DNA of 64,000 bases from Candidatus Rifleibacteriota bacterium (GTDB taxonomy: Bacteria > Muiribacteriota > Ozemobacteria > Ozemobacterales > Ozemobacteraceae), in contig JADFXM010000022.1 of assembly GCA_015233565.1 (NCBI GenBank), positions 1 to 64,000 of the forward strand. The letters run 5' to 3'. Position numbers and translations under genes: made by a program. Numbering within the stretch: the first letter of the stretch is position 1; every line of letters starts with the position of its first letter. The notes under the pieces are model-generated. The model saw only the letters and a list, made by a program, of their open reading frames with translations, was not told the DNA's origin and made no database searches. This document shows, piece by piece, positions 26,863-36,681 of this stretch.

Positions 26863-28206
26863 ATGTGTCCAGTGCATTTTTCAAGAAGAGTTGAAAGACT
26901 TAGGCCGAGTTCTATTCGCGAAATGATGGCAATTGCAAAACAACTGGGAACTGAGGGGGTTACTGTTTACGAGCTAAACATGGGACAACCTGATATCGAA
27001 GGAATCCCTGTGTTTTCAGAAGCAATTACCGAAAGAGTCAAAGACCGGCATTGTTATTATTCACCATTTTGGGGAGAAAATTTTTTACGGGAAAGCTATG
27101 CAAAATATCTTAATCACTATTTTGACAGACGTGGTGTTAAACATCTGATAGTTGAAAAGGAAAATGTAATAGTAACAGTTGGAGCTTCCCAAGCTCTTTG
27201 CAATACTTTTCTGGCTTTGTGCGACCCGGGGGATGAAATACTGTGTATTGAACCCTTTTTCCCGGTCTATCCAGGTTTCCTTGGAGTAGCCGAAGGGATT
27301 TTACGCACTGTTCCAACTTACGCTGAAGAAGATTTTGTCCTACCTCCATTTGAAAGATTGGAGATGTATATTACTCCCCGCACAAGAGGAATACTATTTA
27401 ATAGCCCGAACAATCCTTCGGGAAAAATCTTCACATCCAAGGAAGTCACTCGTTTGGCAAAACTTGCCTTGAAATATGATTTATGGATAATAGCTGACGA
27501 AGTTTACCGGGAAATGATCTTTGGGGAAAATGAAGCCTTCAGCCTGTTGCAGGTAGACCTTTCACCGGATGAAATGGAGAAATTCAAGCATCGTGCCATT
27601 GTGATTGATTCAGCAAGCAAATCTTTCGCATTGACTGGTACAAGAATTGGATTTGTCGTCTCAAGGCCTGAAATCATTGAAAAAATTGCATTGATCAATG
27701 CGCACACCATCGCCAGCGTGTCAGATGTTATCCAATATGGCGTTGCAAAAGCCTACGAGCATGTCCTGGAAGACCCGATGTTTTTCCAGGAAATGCGAAA
27801 AACCTATCGGGAAAGACTCCATGCAGCGCTGGAAAGCGTCAAAGAATTCTTCCCGGGGGTCATAGCGCCCAGACCAGATGGGGCCTTCTACCTGATGCTC
27901 CAGTTTCCTGAAGTGGACGACATTTCCGAGTATGCAATGTTCCTGCTGAAAAATTTCAAACTGGACAATGAAACAGTAGCGATTGCTCCGGCTGCCGGGT
28001 TCTATCAAACTCCGGGACGCGGAAAAAACGAAGTAAGACTGGCCCTGGTTGTCGACCCGGAGAAAATCCGACGAGCCATTTTCCTTATGCGCAAAGCCTG
28101 GGATGAATTCGCCGATTTTTTGAAAAGCCAGGGACGAGGCTTTTCTCCAAAAGATAATCGATTGGGCGGAAAATCCAAAAGCGATCGTGAGGAAGTAAAT
28201 TATTGA
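26863..28206 (+). CDS. Class I/II aminotransferase (aspartate aminotransferase-like)
   Basis: A PLP enzyme of 447 residues. Marks: LNMGQPDIEGIP, the cofactor-phosphate region VTVGASQALCNTFLALCDPGD, NSPNNPSGKIF, IIADEVYREM and the Schiff-base Lys in IDSASKSFALTGTRIGF. The start ATG 26863 follows AAGGAGA closely. A charged C-terminal tail (after about residue 420, SQGRGFSPKDNRLGGKSKS) is longer than in typical members. The next gene, a tryptophanase-type lyase, lies 124 bases on, with a terminator between. Amino-acid catabolism is likely; the exact substrate is not readable. Confidence 0.88.
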   Translation: MCPVHFSRRVERLRPSSIREMMAIAKQLGTEGVTVYELNMGQPDIEGIPVFSEAITERVKDRHCYYSPFWGENFLRESYAKYLNHYFDRRGVKHLIVEKENVIVTVGASQALCNTFLALCDPGDEILCIEPFFPVYPGFLGVAEGILRTVPTYAEEDFVLPPFERLEMYITPRTRGILFNSPNNPSGKIFTSKEVTRLAKLALKYDLWIIADEVYREMIFGENEAFSLLQVDLSPDEMEKFKHRAIVIDSASKSFALTGTRIGFVVSRPEIIEKIALINAHTIASVSDVIQYGVAKAYEHVLEDPMFFQEMRKTYRERLHAALESVKEFFPGVIAPRPDGAFYLMLQFPEVDDISEYAMFLLKNFKLDNETVAIAPAAGFYQTPGRGKNEVRLALVVDPEKIRRAIFLMRKAWDEFADFLKSQGRGFSPKDNRLGGKSKSDREEVNY

Positions 28207-28261
28207 TCTAGTGCACGCGGAAAAAATTCTGCAAATATCAAACAGTGGATACTTTACCTAG

Positions 28262-28302
28262 GAGCGCAATTGTGGAAATTTCTACAATTGGCTCTTTTTT
28301 TG
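28262..28302 (+). terminator. Rho-independent terminator between aminotransferase and tryptophanase genes
   Basis: The stem GAGCGCAATTGT / ACAATTGGCTC is followed by seven T residues (28295-28301). It is 56 bases after the aminotransferase stop and 28 bases before the next start. It could also act as an attenuator in the leader of the lyase gene. Confidence 0.85.
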
Positions 28303-28329
28303 TTTTGTAGGATTAAGGAGAAAAATAAA

Positions 28330-29718
28330 TTGGATTTTAAAACTGTAATAGAGCCATTCCGAATTAAAAGCATCGAAACAATCAAATTTACAACTCGTTC
28401 CCAAAGGATACTGGCGATTGAGGCAGCTGGGTATAATCTTTTTCAGGTCAAAGCCGAGGATGTACTGATAGACCTTTTGTCAGATTCTGGAACAGGGGCA
28501 ATGTCAACCGAGCAATGGGCGGGAATGATGCGCGGAGACGAATCCTATGCCGGAGCTAAATCTTTTTATCGTTTTGAAGAGTCTGTGCGTGAAGTAACTG
28601 GTTATAAGCACATTCTTCCCGCCCACCAGGGAAGAGCAGCCGAGCGGACTTTGTTTAAGTGTACTATAAACCATGGAGACATCGTCCCCAACAACACGAA
28701 TTTCACTACAACCCGAGGACAGATTGAACTACGTGGCGCGAAAGCATTTGATCTTCCAATATCCGAAGGAACAAAACCATCGGTTATTCATCCTTTTAAA
28801 GGAAATATCGATCTGGAAAAACTGAGAAAACTTCTTTCCGGAAATAGATCTAAAGTGCCTTTAGTGATGGTAACAATCACTAACAACTCCCTGGGAGGCC
28901 AACCGGTAAGCATGGCAAATATACGATCAACCCGGGAAATTTGCCGTGAATTCAACGTCCCATTGTTTCTAGATGCCTGTCGTTTTGCTGAAAATGCCTG
29001 GTTCATTAAAATGCGCGAAGAAGGTTATTCCGACAAATCTCCCTCGGAAATCGCAAAAGAGTTTTTTTCGTATTGCGACGGTTGTACAATGAGCGCAAAA
29101 AAAGACGGGATGGTTAATATCGGAGGATTTATCGCGCTAAACGACGACCAATTGGCAGTTAAATGCAAGAATGAATTGATCATCAATGAGGGGTTCCCAA
29201 CTTACGGGGGGTTGGCGGGTTATGATCTGGAAGCCCTTGCAGTTGGAATCAAGGAAGCATTGGACGAAGATTACCTTCGATATCGAATAAAATCAATGGC
29301 TTATTTTGGGGAAAAATTAATCTCCGCCGGGATACCTATTGTACAACCCACCGGTGGTCATGGAATATTTATTGATGCAGGGAAAATGATGTCTCATTTG
29401 CCTGCTGAGGAATATCCGGCTTTTAGTCTTGCTTTGGCGTTGTACATTGAAGGTGGGGTCAGATCCATTGGAAGTTGTACACAATTTTCAAAAGGTCACG
29501 ACTCTTATGGTCATGCGCCCGAGCTTGAGTTGGTCAGATTGGCATTTCCACGCCGGGTTTACACTCAAAGCCATGTGGACTATCTTTCAGAAGTTATTAT
29601 TTACGTGAACTTAATTCGAAAACAAATTGCAGGGATGAAAATCCAGCCCGGTTATGAGCATCCCGGAATTCTGGCAGGCCGCTTCGAACCGATTGGCGGA
29701 AAACTGATAAGGGATTAA
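28330..29718 (+). CDS. tnaA: Tryptophanase family beta-eliminating lyase
   Basis: A PLP enzyme of 462 residues, close to TnaA (471) and tyrosine phenol-lyase (456). Shared marks: EPFRIKSIETIKFTTRSQR at the start, LSDSGTGAMSTEQWAGMMRG, LPAHQGRAAE, TNNSLGGQPVSMAN, the Schiff-base Lys in TMSAKKDGMVNIGG, and EGFPTYGGLAGYDLEALAVG. PRRVYTQSHVDY matches TnaA (YTQTHMD) better than tyrosine phenol-lyase (YTYAHMD), but other positions favour the latter. Reaction: tryptophan to indole, pyruvate and ammonia, or tyrosine to phenol. TTG 28330 is chosen because AAGGAG is nine bases upstream; a GTG at 28270 lies inside the terminator stem. Confidence 0.85.
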   Translation: MDFKTVIEPFRIKSIETIKFTTRSQRILAIEAAGYNLFQVKAEDVLIDLLSDSGTGAMSTEQWAGMMRGDESYAGAKSFYRFEESVREVTGYKHILPAHQGRAAERTLFKCTINHGDIVPNNTNFTTTRGQIELRGAKAFDLPISEGTKPSVIHPFKGNIDLEKLRKLLSGNRSKVPLVMVTITNNSLGGQPVSMANIRSTREICREFNVPLFLDACRFAENAWFIKMREEGYSDKSPSEIAKEFFSYCDGCTMSAKKDGMVNIGGFIALNDDQLAVKCKNELIINEGFPTYGGLAGYDLEALAVGIKEALDEDYLRYRIKSMAYFGEKLISAGIPIVQPTGGHGIFIDAGKMMSHLPAEEYPAFSLALALYIEGGVRSIGSCTQFSKGHDSYGHAPELELVRLAFPRRVYTQSHVDYLSEVIIYVNLIRKQIAGMKIQPGYEHPGILAGRFEPIGGKLIRD

Positions 29719-29775
29719 ACGACCACAGACCGTTGTGCTCACTAAGGTCGTTTCGACTCCGCTCAATGACCGGTT
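29717..29775 (+). terminator. Hairpins after tnaA including a GACTCCGCTC repeat
   Basis: AAACGACC (29717-29724, overlapping the stop) pairs perfectly with GGTCGTTT (29746-29753). The latter also begins a second hairpin, GGTC-TTTCGACTCCGCTCAA-GACC, of the dispersed repeat family. A related GAGTGAAGTCGAAG lies a little downstream. T tracts are weak. Confidence 0.5.
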
Positions 29776-29997
29776 ATTGAGCTTCTAAGAAACTGAGTGA
29801 AGTCGAAGTAATGTCAATTCTTAAAAGTAATCACGCTAATTGATAGGTTCGATCAAGCCTCTGGCGCTGTAAACCGTCGAAAAAGTTACGTTATTCTTTC
29901 GTGGGTTTGGTATAACAGAGAAATTGCAAAATGTATTCATATTCGCCTCATCCCAAAGAAGGTTATACTAAGCCGAAAGCCCGTGGAAACTAAAATT

Positions 29998-30203
29998 CAG
30001 AATTTCTGGTATCGATCGTTTGCATTTTCTCGAAAAATAGCTTCAAAAGGTATTTTCCTGGTTTTGGAATACTTTTCGGTTGGGTTTTATCCTGAGACCA
30101 ACATTCAGAAAAATAAATCAGAAGATGCCTTCCAAAGCAACCAGGTGATTCATTTATCGAAAAAAATGGTATCAAATTTAACTCCCCGAGATTGGGATGT
30201 CTG
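29998..30203 (+). mobile_element. MITE-like element, family B, copy 1 (206 bp)
   Basis: The left end CAGAATTTC and right end GATGTCTG are slightly decayed versions of the CAGAATTCC / GGAATTCTG inverted ends seen in other copies. It is flanked on both sides by AAATT (29993-29997, 30204-30208), a 5-bp target duplication. The interior is nearly the same as at 50559-50763 and 55100-55304. No coding capacity. Confidence 0.85.
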
Positions 30204-30213
30204 AAATTAAAAA

Positions 30214-30254
30214 CCCGGTAATGTCATTATGAAATAATGTGTGACATTGCCGGG
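30214..30254 (-). terminator. Rho-independent terminator of the EF-G-like gene
   Basis: A 13-bp stem (CCCGGTAATGTCA with TGACATTGCCGGG, one G-T pair). On the minus strand it is followed by TTTTTAATTT. It lies 46 bases past the stop of the EF-G-like gene. Confidence 0.85.
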
Positions 30255-30299
30255 CTTATTTGCAGTTTGGCCGCTGCAAAGCTACGGCCAAAATTATTA

Positions 30300-32384
30300 T
30301 TACTCTTCGATTTCTTCCGCTGCTTTTCCGTATTCCTTAACGATTTGGTCGGTAACCTGCGCTGGAACTTCTTCGTAATGATCGAATGTCATCGCAAAAT
30401 CAGCTCTGGATTGGGTCATCGACTTAAGATCGGTAGCATACTTGTACATTTCAGCAAGTGGTACATGCGCTTTAACGAGCTGTTGGCCAGTTAGAGGTTC
30501 CATTCCGAGAATTCTTCCCCGGCGGGAATTGATGTCTCCGATTACTGTTCCCATGTAGTTGTCCGGGACGGTAACCTGAAGTTCGTAAATCGGCTCAAGA
30601 AGTACCGGTTTCGCTTCGGCAATTCCCTTTTTAAAAGCTAAAGTTGCAGCCAATTTGAATGCAAGTTCTGAAGAATCGACATCGTGATATGATCCAAAAT
30701 CAAGAGTAGCACGGAACCCGATGGTCAGGAACCCGGCGACGACTCCGCGCTTTCTGGCTTCCTGGAGACCTTTTTCAACTGCAGGAATGAAGTTCTTCGG
30801 AACAACGCCACCGACGATCGCATCTACGAATTCGAAATCTTTTCCTGGAAGAGGTTCGAATGCAATCCAGGCATCGCCATACTGTCCACGGCCACCTGAT
30901 TGTTTCTTATGTTTTCCCTGGACTCTGGATTTTCCTTTGATTGTTTCGCGATATGGAATTCGGGGTTTGACGATATCAACTTCGACATTCCACCGGCTTT
31001 TCAATCTGGAAATTGCCACATCGATTTGGGTGTCTCCCATTCCAGAGACTAGCCCCTGGCCGAGTTCAGGATCGTATTCATAGCGAAGAACCCCGTCATC
31101 AGTGCAAAGTGTTTGAAGTCCTGATCCCATTTTTTCCTGGTCTTGTTTTGTTTTTGGAGTAACAGCATATGTCAACTTCGCTGTTGGAAGAGGTGGGACT
31201 GGAAGAATAACCGGTCTGGATTTCTCGCAAATGGTGTCTCCTCTTAGAGAGACTTTAGGTTTTACAATCAACGCGATGTCACCAGCGATGAGCTTCTCCA
31301 TTTCGACTTTGTTTTTTCCCCGGAGAGTGGTGAAGTTCCCAAATCGTTCGGTGTTTTCACGATTGGAATTGTAGTATTCAGTAGCTGGATTGAACGTGCC
31401 CGAGAAACAGCGGATAAAAACCATGTCACCGGCTTGTTCATTGATCTTTTTGAAAACAAAACCGACTGCTGGTTCATCAGCTTTAGGATTAATTTTTACT
31501 ACCTGATCGCCGGTCGCAGCTTTTGCATCGATTGTACCACGATCGATAGGTGAAGGCATGCAGGATGTAATGAAATCAAGAAGGAGATCGGTTCCAATGT
31601 TTTTTACCGGCATTCCTGAGAGAAGAGGCTTAATCATATTTTTTGCAAGACCTTTGGCAATTGCACCTCTTAGCTCAGCATTTGTGATGGTCTGGCCATC
31701 AAAAAACTTATTCAGAAGTTCATCATCGCATTCCACGATTGACTCAACGCTGCTTTCCCTGACTTTTGCAGCAAATTCTTTTTGGTCGGCCGGAATATCT
31801 TTTACTTCCACTTTTTTTCCGGTTTCATCAGCGTAATAATAGGCTTTCATTTCAAGAAGGTCTATAACTCCCTGGAAATTGGTGGAGGTGCCTAGTGGAA
31901 TCATGATTGGAGTGATTTTAGGGTCAAAAGCTTTTAAATTCTCGAAAATTTTTCCCAGATTCAAGTTTTCTTTGTCGGGTTTAGTCAGATAAACCATTCT
32001 TGGAACATTATGATCGTTCAGGATTTTCCAGTTTTTTTCGGTTCCGACTTCAACCCCGGAAGCCGCGTTAAGAACAACGATTCCGGCATCCACAGCCCAA
32101 ACTACTTTGTGTACCTCTCCCAGAAAATCATCAAAACCTGGCGTATCGAGGAGATTAATTTTGTAGTCTTTCCATTCAAGGGCCGCAAGAGAAGTTCCAA
32201 TGGTTACTTTGCGTTTAATTTCTTCCTGGTCATAATTCATCATTGAAGTGCCGTCTTCCACTTTGCCAATACGGGAGTTGGCACCCGTTTGAAACAGCAT
32301 GGCTTCAGCAAGAGAGGTCTTGCCAGCTCCGCCGTGGGAGAAAAGCCCGATGTTTCTGATTTTTTCAGTTGGATAAACCTTCAT
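30300..32384 (-). CDS. Elongation factor G-like GTPase (EF-G2 type)
   Basis: A protein of 694 residues with the five-domain EF-G layout. The GTPase motifs deviate from canonical EF-G: P-loop HGGAGKTS, G3 DTPGFDDF where the catalytic His of DTPGH is Phe, and G4 TKPD in place of NKxD. The C-terminal domains (GRGQYGDAWIAFEPLPG, EPIYELQVTVPDNYMGTVIGDINSRRGRI) are typical. These changes are the mark of the EF-G-like/FusA2 group, which is known to be distinct from the main translocase and whose cellular role is poorly defined. ATG 32384 follows GGAGAG closely; a TTG six codons upstream is less likely. No str operon genes are nearby, as expected for this paralogue. Confidence 0.92.
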   Translation of the reverse strand: MKVYPTEKIRNIGLFSHGGAGKTSLAEAMLFQTGANSRIGKVEDGTSMMNYDQEEIKRKVTIGTSLAALEWKDYKINLLDTPGFDDFLGEVHKVVWAVDAGIVVLNAASGVEVGTEKNWKILNDHNVPRMVYLTKPDKENLNLGKIFENLKAFDPKITPIMIPLGTSTNFQGVIDLLEMKAYYYADETGKKVEVKDIPADQKEFAAKVRESSVESIVECDDELLNKFFDGQTITNAELRGAIAKGLAKNMIKPLLSGMPVKNIGTDLLLDFITSCMPSPIDRGTIDAKAATGDQVVKINPKADEPAVGFVFKKINEQAGDMVFIRCFSGTFNPATEYYNSNRENTERFGNFTTLRGKNKVEMEKLIAGDIALIVKPKVSLRGDTICEKSRPVILPVPPLPTAKLTYAVTPKTKQDQEKMGSGLQTLCTDDGVLRYEYDPELGQGLVSGMGDTQIDVAISRLKSRWNVEVDIVKPRIPYRETIKGKSRVQGKHKKQSGGRGQYGDAWIAFEPLPGKDFEFVDAIVGGVVPKNFIPAVEKGLQEARKRGVVAGFLTIGFRATLDFGSYHDVDSSELAFKLAATLAFKKGIAEAKPVLLEPIYELQVTVPDNYMGTVIGDINSRRGRILGMEPLTGQQLVKAHVPLAEMYKYATDLKSMTQSRADFAMTFDHYEEVPAQVTDQIVKEYGKAAEEIEE

Positions 32385-32793
32385 TTTTCTCTCCTCGAAC
32401 AATTGATAAAAAAAACCGCTATAATAACGCGGAATATTGGATATTTATACAGGAAATTAAAAAGTTACGCAACTTTATTTCTCACCTTTCGATCAATTTT
32501 TTTTTGAATTTTCCATTTTCTATGAGACGGTGTAATCAGAAAGAGTGAGAACAAGGTGTTTGTTAAAACTGATCAAGAAAGCCAAATTTCAAAAAAAATT
32601 TTTACTAAAACTTTACTTGCCAAGTTCGCTGACAATCTGTTATCTTTTTTTAAAGCTACAAATTTAAATTACCGGATCAATGAACGTTGGGTGTTAACTT
32701 GCTGAGCAGAGTCGAAGCGACCGGATTATGAATTTAGAAAGCAGTTTTTTTCATTTGAAAGAATCAAGCCGAAAAAGTATGAATTGAGGGGTT
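32385..32793. other. Non-coding gap between divergent genes
   Basis: No gene is seen. Bases 32699-32724 (TGCTGAGCAGAGTCGAAGC) are a diverged copy of the dispersed GAGCGGAGTCGAA repeat. Confidence 0.5.
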
Positions 32794-34578
32794 ATGACTC
32801 GTTTTGGGTTGATCTTGTCTGAAATCTATGAAAAGTTTCCAACCGGTTTTTCTTTAGTTGTCGCGCTTATCGTCCTTGTCCTTGATTGCGTGTCGGGAAA
32901 AGATATAAATTTCCCGATTCTCTATTTCCTCCCAGTGGGCTTAATTGCCTGGAACGGAACAAGGCTCCTTTCTTTAATTCTGGCAATCTGTTTACCAGTG
33001 GTTCGAGTCGGAATCAATGTCTACTTAGAGGGCCAGGAAATGATCTCCAATCCTTTAATTAATATTTTTATTGAGCAGATTATCATGTTTTTTTACGCAT
33101 ATTTACTCTGGGAAGTGAGTTGGTCCAAATTGATGCTTCAAGAAAGCCGGGAAAAACTGGAGCAACGCGTAACATCCCGGACAAAAGAATTGCAGGAAAT
33201 TGAGAGAAAGCTGTCTACGTTGTTCTCTACAGTCCCAGTCGGAATTTCGGTAATTGACGCAGAAAACAAAGTCATGTATTTTAACCCCGCATTGAAAAAG
33301 ATACTTGACCTTTCAGATGAACAACTTCTAAGCGGGAATTATTGCGACAGGAAGTACATTGACAGAGAAGGAAAAACCCTTTCACCCGATGAATTTCCGA
33401 GCTCGCGAGCCGCCATTGAACGGAAGGCCGTTTACCATATGGGGATAGGGATAATAAAAGAAAACTCCGAAACGGTATGGGTCGATGTAAGTGCCATTCC
33501 TGTGAATTTTCCGGATTGGAAGAGCATCGTCGTTACAATGGACATCACCGCCCGTGAACACATCCGAGATGAATTGCAAAAGAACCTTGAATTATTCGAC
33601 ACTTTTTTCGCGCATTCTCCCGGAATACTAAACCTGGTGGACGAAACGTTTCATTATCTCAAGACCGATTCCCTGACACCGACTTATTTTGGGTTGACCC
33701 GCGAGTCTATCATCGGCAAAGCATTAGGGGATCTGGTACCTGTTTTTTTAGCGAAATACGAAAATATGATGCAGCAGGTCATGAACACCGGCAAAGAGGA
33801 AGTAGGCGTAGAGGTCAGCAGCCCTGCAAGCACGACAGGCACAACAGCATTTTGGCAAGAAACCTTTTTTCCGGTTTCTCTCCCTGGTGGAAAGCGTGGG
33901 CTTGGCATTATCGGAGTTGAGATCACAAAACGCAAGCAGGCCGAAGCACTTGTAAAGCAATCTCTTTTAGAAAAAGAAGCGCTCCTAAAGGAAATTCACC
34001 ACCGTGTAAAAAATAACCTGACTGTGGTTTCAAGCCTCCTTTCACTCCAGTCATGGAAAATAGAGGATACCACGATGCAAGCTTTATTTAAAGAAAGTGA
34101 ACAAAGGATTAGAACCATTGCTTCAATTCATGAGAAGTTATACAAGACAAATAATTTTTCCGCCATTAATTTTGACTCATATTTGGAATCAATATTAGAA
34201 GAAATAATGAACTTGTATAAGGTAAGTTCCCAAAAAATTGTCGTGGAATTGCATATAAAAGATGTTGAGCTTGACCTTGAAAGGGCGGTTCCATGCGCGC
34301 TGCTCATGAATGAACTTCTCACAAATGTCTTCAAACATGCTTTTCCTGATAATAGGGATGGTTTATTAAGAATTGACTTTACACATGCAGATGGAACTTA
34401 CACTTTGACCATAAAAGATAATGGCATCGGATTACCTAACGATTTTGATTACAAAAAAACAAATTCCCTTGGCTTAGAGTTAGTAAACCTTCTAACAAAA
34501 CAACTCGATGGAATCATCCAAATTCAGTCAAAAAACGGCACAGAGGCAATACTAAAGTTTAAAATGCAAAGAGATTAA
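32794..34578 (+). CDS. Membrane histidine kinase of the HisKA_2 class with two PAS domains
   Basis: A protein of 594 residues. About four membrane helices lie at 15-115 (FSLVVALIVLVLDCV and others), followed by a coiled segment. The first PAS is at about 140-255 (LFSTVPVGISVIDAENKVMYFN) and the second at about 265-385. A HisKA_2-type dimerisation domain has the phosphorylated His in LKEIHHRVKNNL (His402 or 403). The HATPase (about 490-590) has MNELLTNVFKHAF and IKDNGIGLP. ATG 32794 follows GAGGGG. The downstream response regulator gene begins one base after the stop, so the pair acts together. Confidence 0.92.
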   Translation: MTRFGLILSEIYEKFPTGFSLVVALIVLVLDCVSGKDINFPILYFLPVGLIAWNGTRLLSLILAICLPVVRVGINVYLEGQEMISNPLINIFIEQIIMFFYAYLLWEVSWSKLMLQESREKLEQRVTSRTKELQEIERKLSTLFSTVPVGISVIDAENKVMYFNPALKKILDLSDEQLLSGNYCDRKYIDREGKTLSPDEFPSSRAAIERKAVYHMGIGIIKENSETVWVDVSAIPVNFPDWKSIVVTMDITAREHIRDELQKNLELFDTFFAHSPGILNLVDETFHYLKTDSLTPTYFGLTRESIIGKALGDLVPVFLAKYENMMQQVMNTGKEEVGVEVSSPASTTGTTAFWQETFFPVSLPGGKRGLGIIGVEITKRKQAEALVKQSLLEKEALLKEIHHRVKNNLTVVSSLLSLQSWKIEDTTMQALFKESEQRIRTIASIHEKLYKTNNFSAINFDSYLESILEEIMNLYKVSSQKIVVELHIKDVELDLERAVPCALLMNELLTNVFKHAFPDNRDGLLRIDFTHADGTYTLTIKDNGIGLPNDFDYKKTNSLGLELVNLLTKQLDGIIQIQSKNGTEAILKFKMQRD

Positions 34579-34579
34579 C

Positions 34580-35185
34580 GTGGAAAAAAACAAAAAGATT
34601 ATTATCGTTGAAGATGAGGCAATAATCGCGTTACAGATTGAAAAAACCCTTTTGAAGGCAGGGCATTCGGTGCTGGCAACCTATCCCTCAGGGGAAAAAA
34701 CGCTCGCTGCATTAGAAACATCTCAGCCAGATCTGATTCTGATGGACATCAGGCTGCAAGGTAAAATGGACGGCATTGAGGCAGCAGACCGCATTCGAAA
34801 ACTATATGACATTCCAATTGTTTTCCTCACCGCGCATTCCGAGGGAAGCACAATTGAAAGCGCAATGATAACAGAACCTTATGGGTATCTGTTAAAGCCT
34901 ATCGACGAAATAGAGCTCCAAATAGCACTACAAATTGCTCTGTACAAATCAATAATAGACAGGGAAAAGGCGCAAATTACAAAAGAGCTCCAAAAGGCTC
35001 TTGAAAAAATCAAAATTTTGAGCGGGATTATTCCTATATGTGCTTCCTGCAAAAAGATACGAAATGACAAGGGATATTGGGAACAAATAGAAGTTTATAT
35101 CCGCGACCACTCGGAAGCTGAATTTTCTCACGGACTCTGTGAAGAATGCAGAGATAGACTCTATCCTGAATTCAAAACACTTTAG
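34580..35185 (+). CDS. Response regulator with C-terminal Cys-rich (zinc-ribbon-like) module
   Basis: A protein of 201 residues. The receiver (about 5-120) has IIVEDEAIIAL, the phosphoacceptor Asp in LILMDIRLQGKMDG, and YLLKPIDE. After a helical linker comes IPICASCKKIRNDKGYW ... SHGLCEECRDRLYPEF, with two C-x-x-C pairs (about 155-195), a module seen at the ends of many regulators and sensors and probably metal binding. The start GTG is one base past the kinase stop, indicating translational coupling. The stop TAG at 35183-35185 lies within the first bases of a family A repeat array. Confidence 0.9.
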   Translation: MEKNKKIIIVEDEAIIALQIEKTLLKAGHSVLATYPSGEKTLAALETSQPDLILMDIRLQGKMDGIEAADRIRKLYDIPIVFLTAHSEGSTIESAMITEPYGYLLKPIDEIELQIALQIALYKSIIDREKAQITKELQKALEKIKILSGIIPICASCKKIRNDKGYWEQIEVYIRDHSEAEFSHGLCEECRDRLYPEFKTL

Positions 35186-35444
35186 AAGCTGTAGAATAAT
35201 CTCGGTACATTTTATTCGGTACAAAGTGGCTCGCTGTTGATGCCGAAAAGCGAGGCGAAAATTTGAATCGGTACATAAAAACATGAAAAATAGGGCATTT
35301 TTCGACAGTCTCGTTAGAAGTTGTCGGAAAATCTCGGTACATTTTATTCGGTACAAAGCGACTCGCTGGTAATGCGAGAAAGCGGGGCAAAAATTGGGAA
35401 GGTACATAAATAGGTGAATTTTAGGGTATTTTTCGACAGACTCG
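35182..35444 (-). repeat. Repeat family A, two tandem units (132 and 131 bp)
   Basis: Two inverted-orientation units, each with two close GGTACA motifs, a GCTCGCTG...GCGAGGCG core and a terminal TTTTTCGACAG.CTCGTTAG. The first bases overlap the stop codon of the response regulator gene, so insertion was at the gene's end. The remainder to 35483 holds nothing. Confidence 0.9.
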
Positions 35445-35483
35445 TTAGCAAGGAATAGGGATTAAAATTCTCACTTTTATGGA

Positions 35484-36407
35484 TTAAAGCGAATCACGCA
35501 TTGAATCGTGTTCTAAAAAGTATTTGTCAGCCGCCAAGTGATTTGAAGTCGCATAGCAATAAAGGCAACCACCTGCGCAGGTGTTGTATGACCCAATGTC
35601 TACAGACCGCCAACATCCGCAGCCTTCGCGAGTAGGCGCTGGCTTCGAATCAATCTGAAAGTTCCCTGAAATTTTTGGAATTTCCTGATCCTGAGAACAA
35701 GTTTTGGATAAATTCAGCAAATCGTTCAGGAATGGCGCATCAATACAGTGCCCTCTTTTTATTCTTTCTGATTCCAAGTCATTTTCACAGCATGAAAACA
35801 TTGTAATACCGTATTTTTCAGCTATTTCTGCAAGACTATGGGACAGAACTTTTTTCATAGTACAACCTGGCTCAATCGTTTTAATCCCATTCTTTGATAG
35901 ATTACGAATAGTTTTTGAGTAACAGTCAACAAAAGAAAAATAGCACATTTTCACTGATCCGCTTAATTCCCGCGCAATTTTTTCAAAATTTTGGAGATGC
36001 CAATTCTCATTGAAATGCTCGGAAACTATTATTGGATCATATCTCCAAATTACTCTTTGAGGGGATAATTTTTCAGAAAGACAATTTATCGATCGAATTA
36101 CCTGATCTTTCTGAACTGGATAAGTTTCCAGGGGTAAACCAAATCCTGTCAGAGTTACATGAAAGAAAGGGAAATATCCTGAAGTACAAAGAAAATCGAG
36201 ATTTTTATAGATTTTCTGCGGATCCCTGGTCCAGAATACCAGGATTTTGAACTCATCCGGATTCAGGTAAATCGATGTGACTTTTTGGTTGAACGGGTTT
36301 TTCCAATTAACGAAACCGGCCTTAATCCGATTCAGAAACCAGTCCGTGTAAAATCGGGGAATATCCGTTCTTCTGCTGACGCTTAAGATTCGGGTAAGTT
36401 TTGTCAT
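35484..36407 (-). CDS. DUF1848 family protein with C-terminal Fe-S/radical-SAM-like cysteine cluster
   Basis: A protein of 307 residues. The N terminus TRILSVSRRTDIPRFYTDWF and the segment VFWTRDPQKIYKNLDFL are typical of DUF1848. Near the C terminus REGCGCWRSVDIGSYNTC leads into CAGGCLYC, a CX3CX2C motif as in radical SAM proteins but placed at the end of the chain. Another Cys pair (CSCC, about residue 205) may bind metal. The function of the family is not known. ATG 36407 is chosen because GGAG lies eight bases upstream. Confidence 0.85.
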   Translation of the reverse strand: MTKLTRILSVSRRTDIPRFYTDWFLNRIKAGFVNWKNPFNQKVTSIYLNPDEFKILVFWTRDPQKIYKNLDFLCTSGYFPFFHVTLTGFGLPLETYPVQKDQVIRSINCLSEKLSPQRVIWRYDPIIVSEHFNENWHLQNFEKIARELSGSVKMCYFSFVDCYSKTIRNLSKNGIKTIEPGCTMKKVLSHSLAEIAEKYGITMFSCCENDLESERIKRGHCIDAPFLNDLLNLSKTCSQDQEIPKISGNFQIDSKPAPTREGCGCWRSVDIGSYNTCAGGCLYCYATSNHLAADKYFLEHDSMRDSL

Positions 36408-36549
36408 AAAGTGAACTCCGTAAGAGCACAGAAAAAAATTTCCAACGTGAATCAGGAACAAACAGTACTTTTTCTAAAAATAGCATAAATAGCTACGAAT
36501 AACTTTTGAAAAGAAAAAAATCTTTGCTACCTTTTTCATTGCAATGACA

Positions 36550-36681
36550 TTGGAAGCTGTCGGAAAATCTCAGTAACTTTTATTCAATACAAAGTGGCTC
36601 GCGGCTGATGCGAGAAAGCGCGGCAAAAATTTGGGTAGATACATTAAAGTAGAAAATTAGGAGATTATTCGAGAGTCTCAT
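36550..36681 (-). repeat. Repeat family A, single unit
   Basis: One diverged unit with GAAGCTGTCGGAAAAT at one end and ATTATTCGAGAGTCTCATT at the other. Confidence 0.85.
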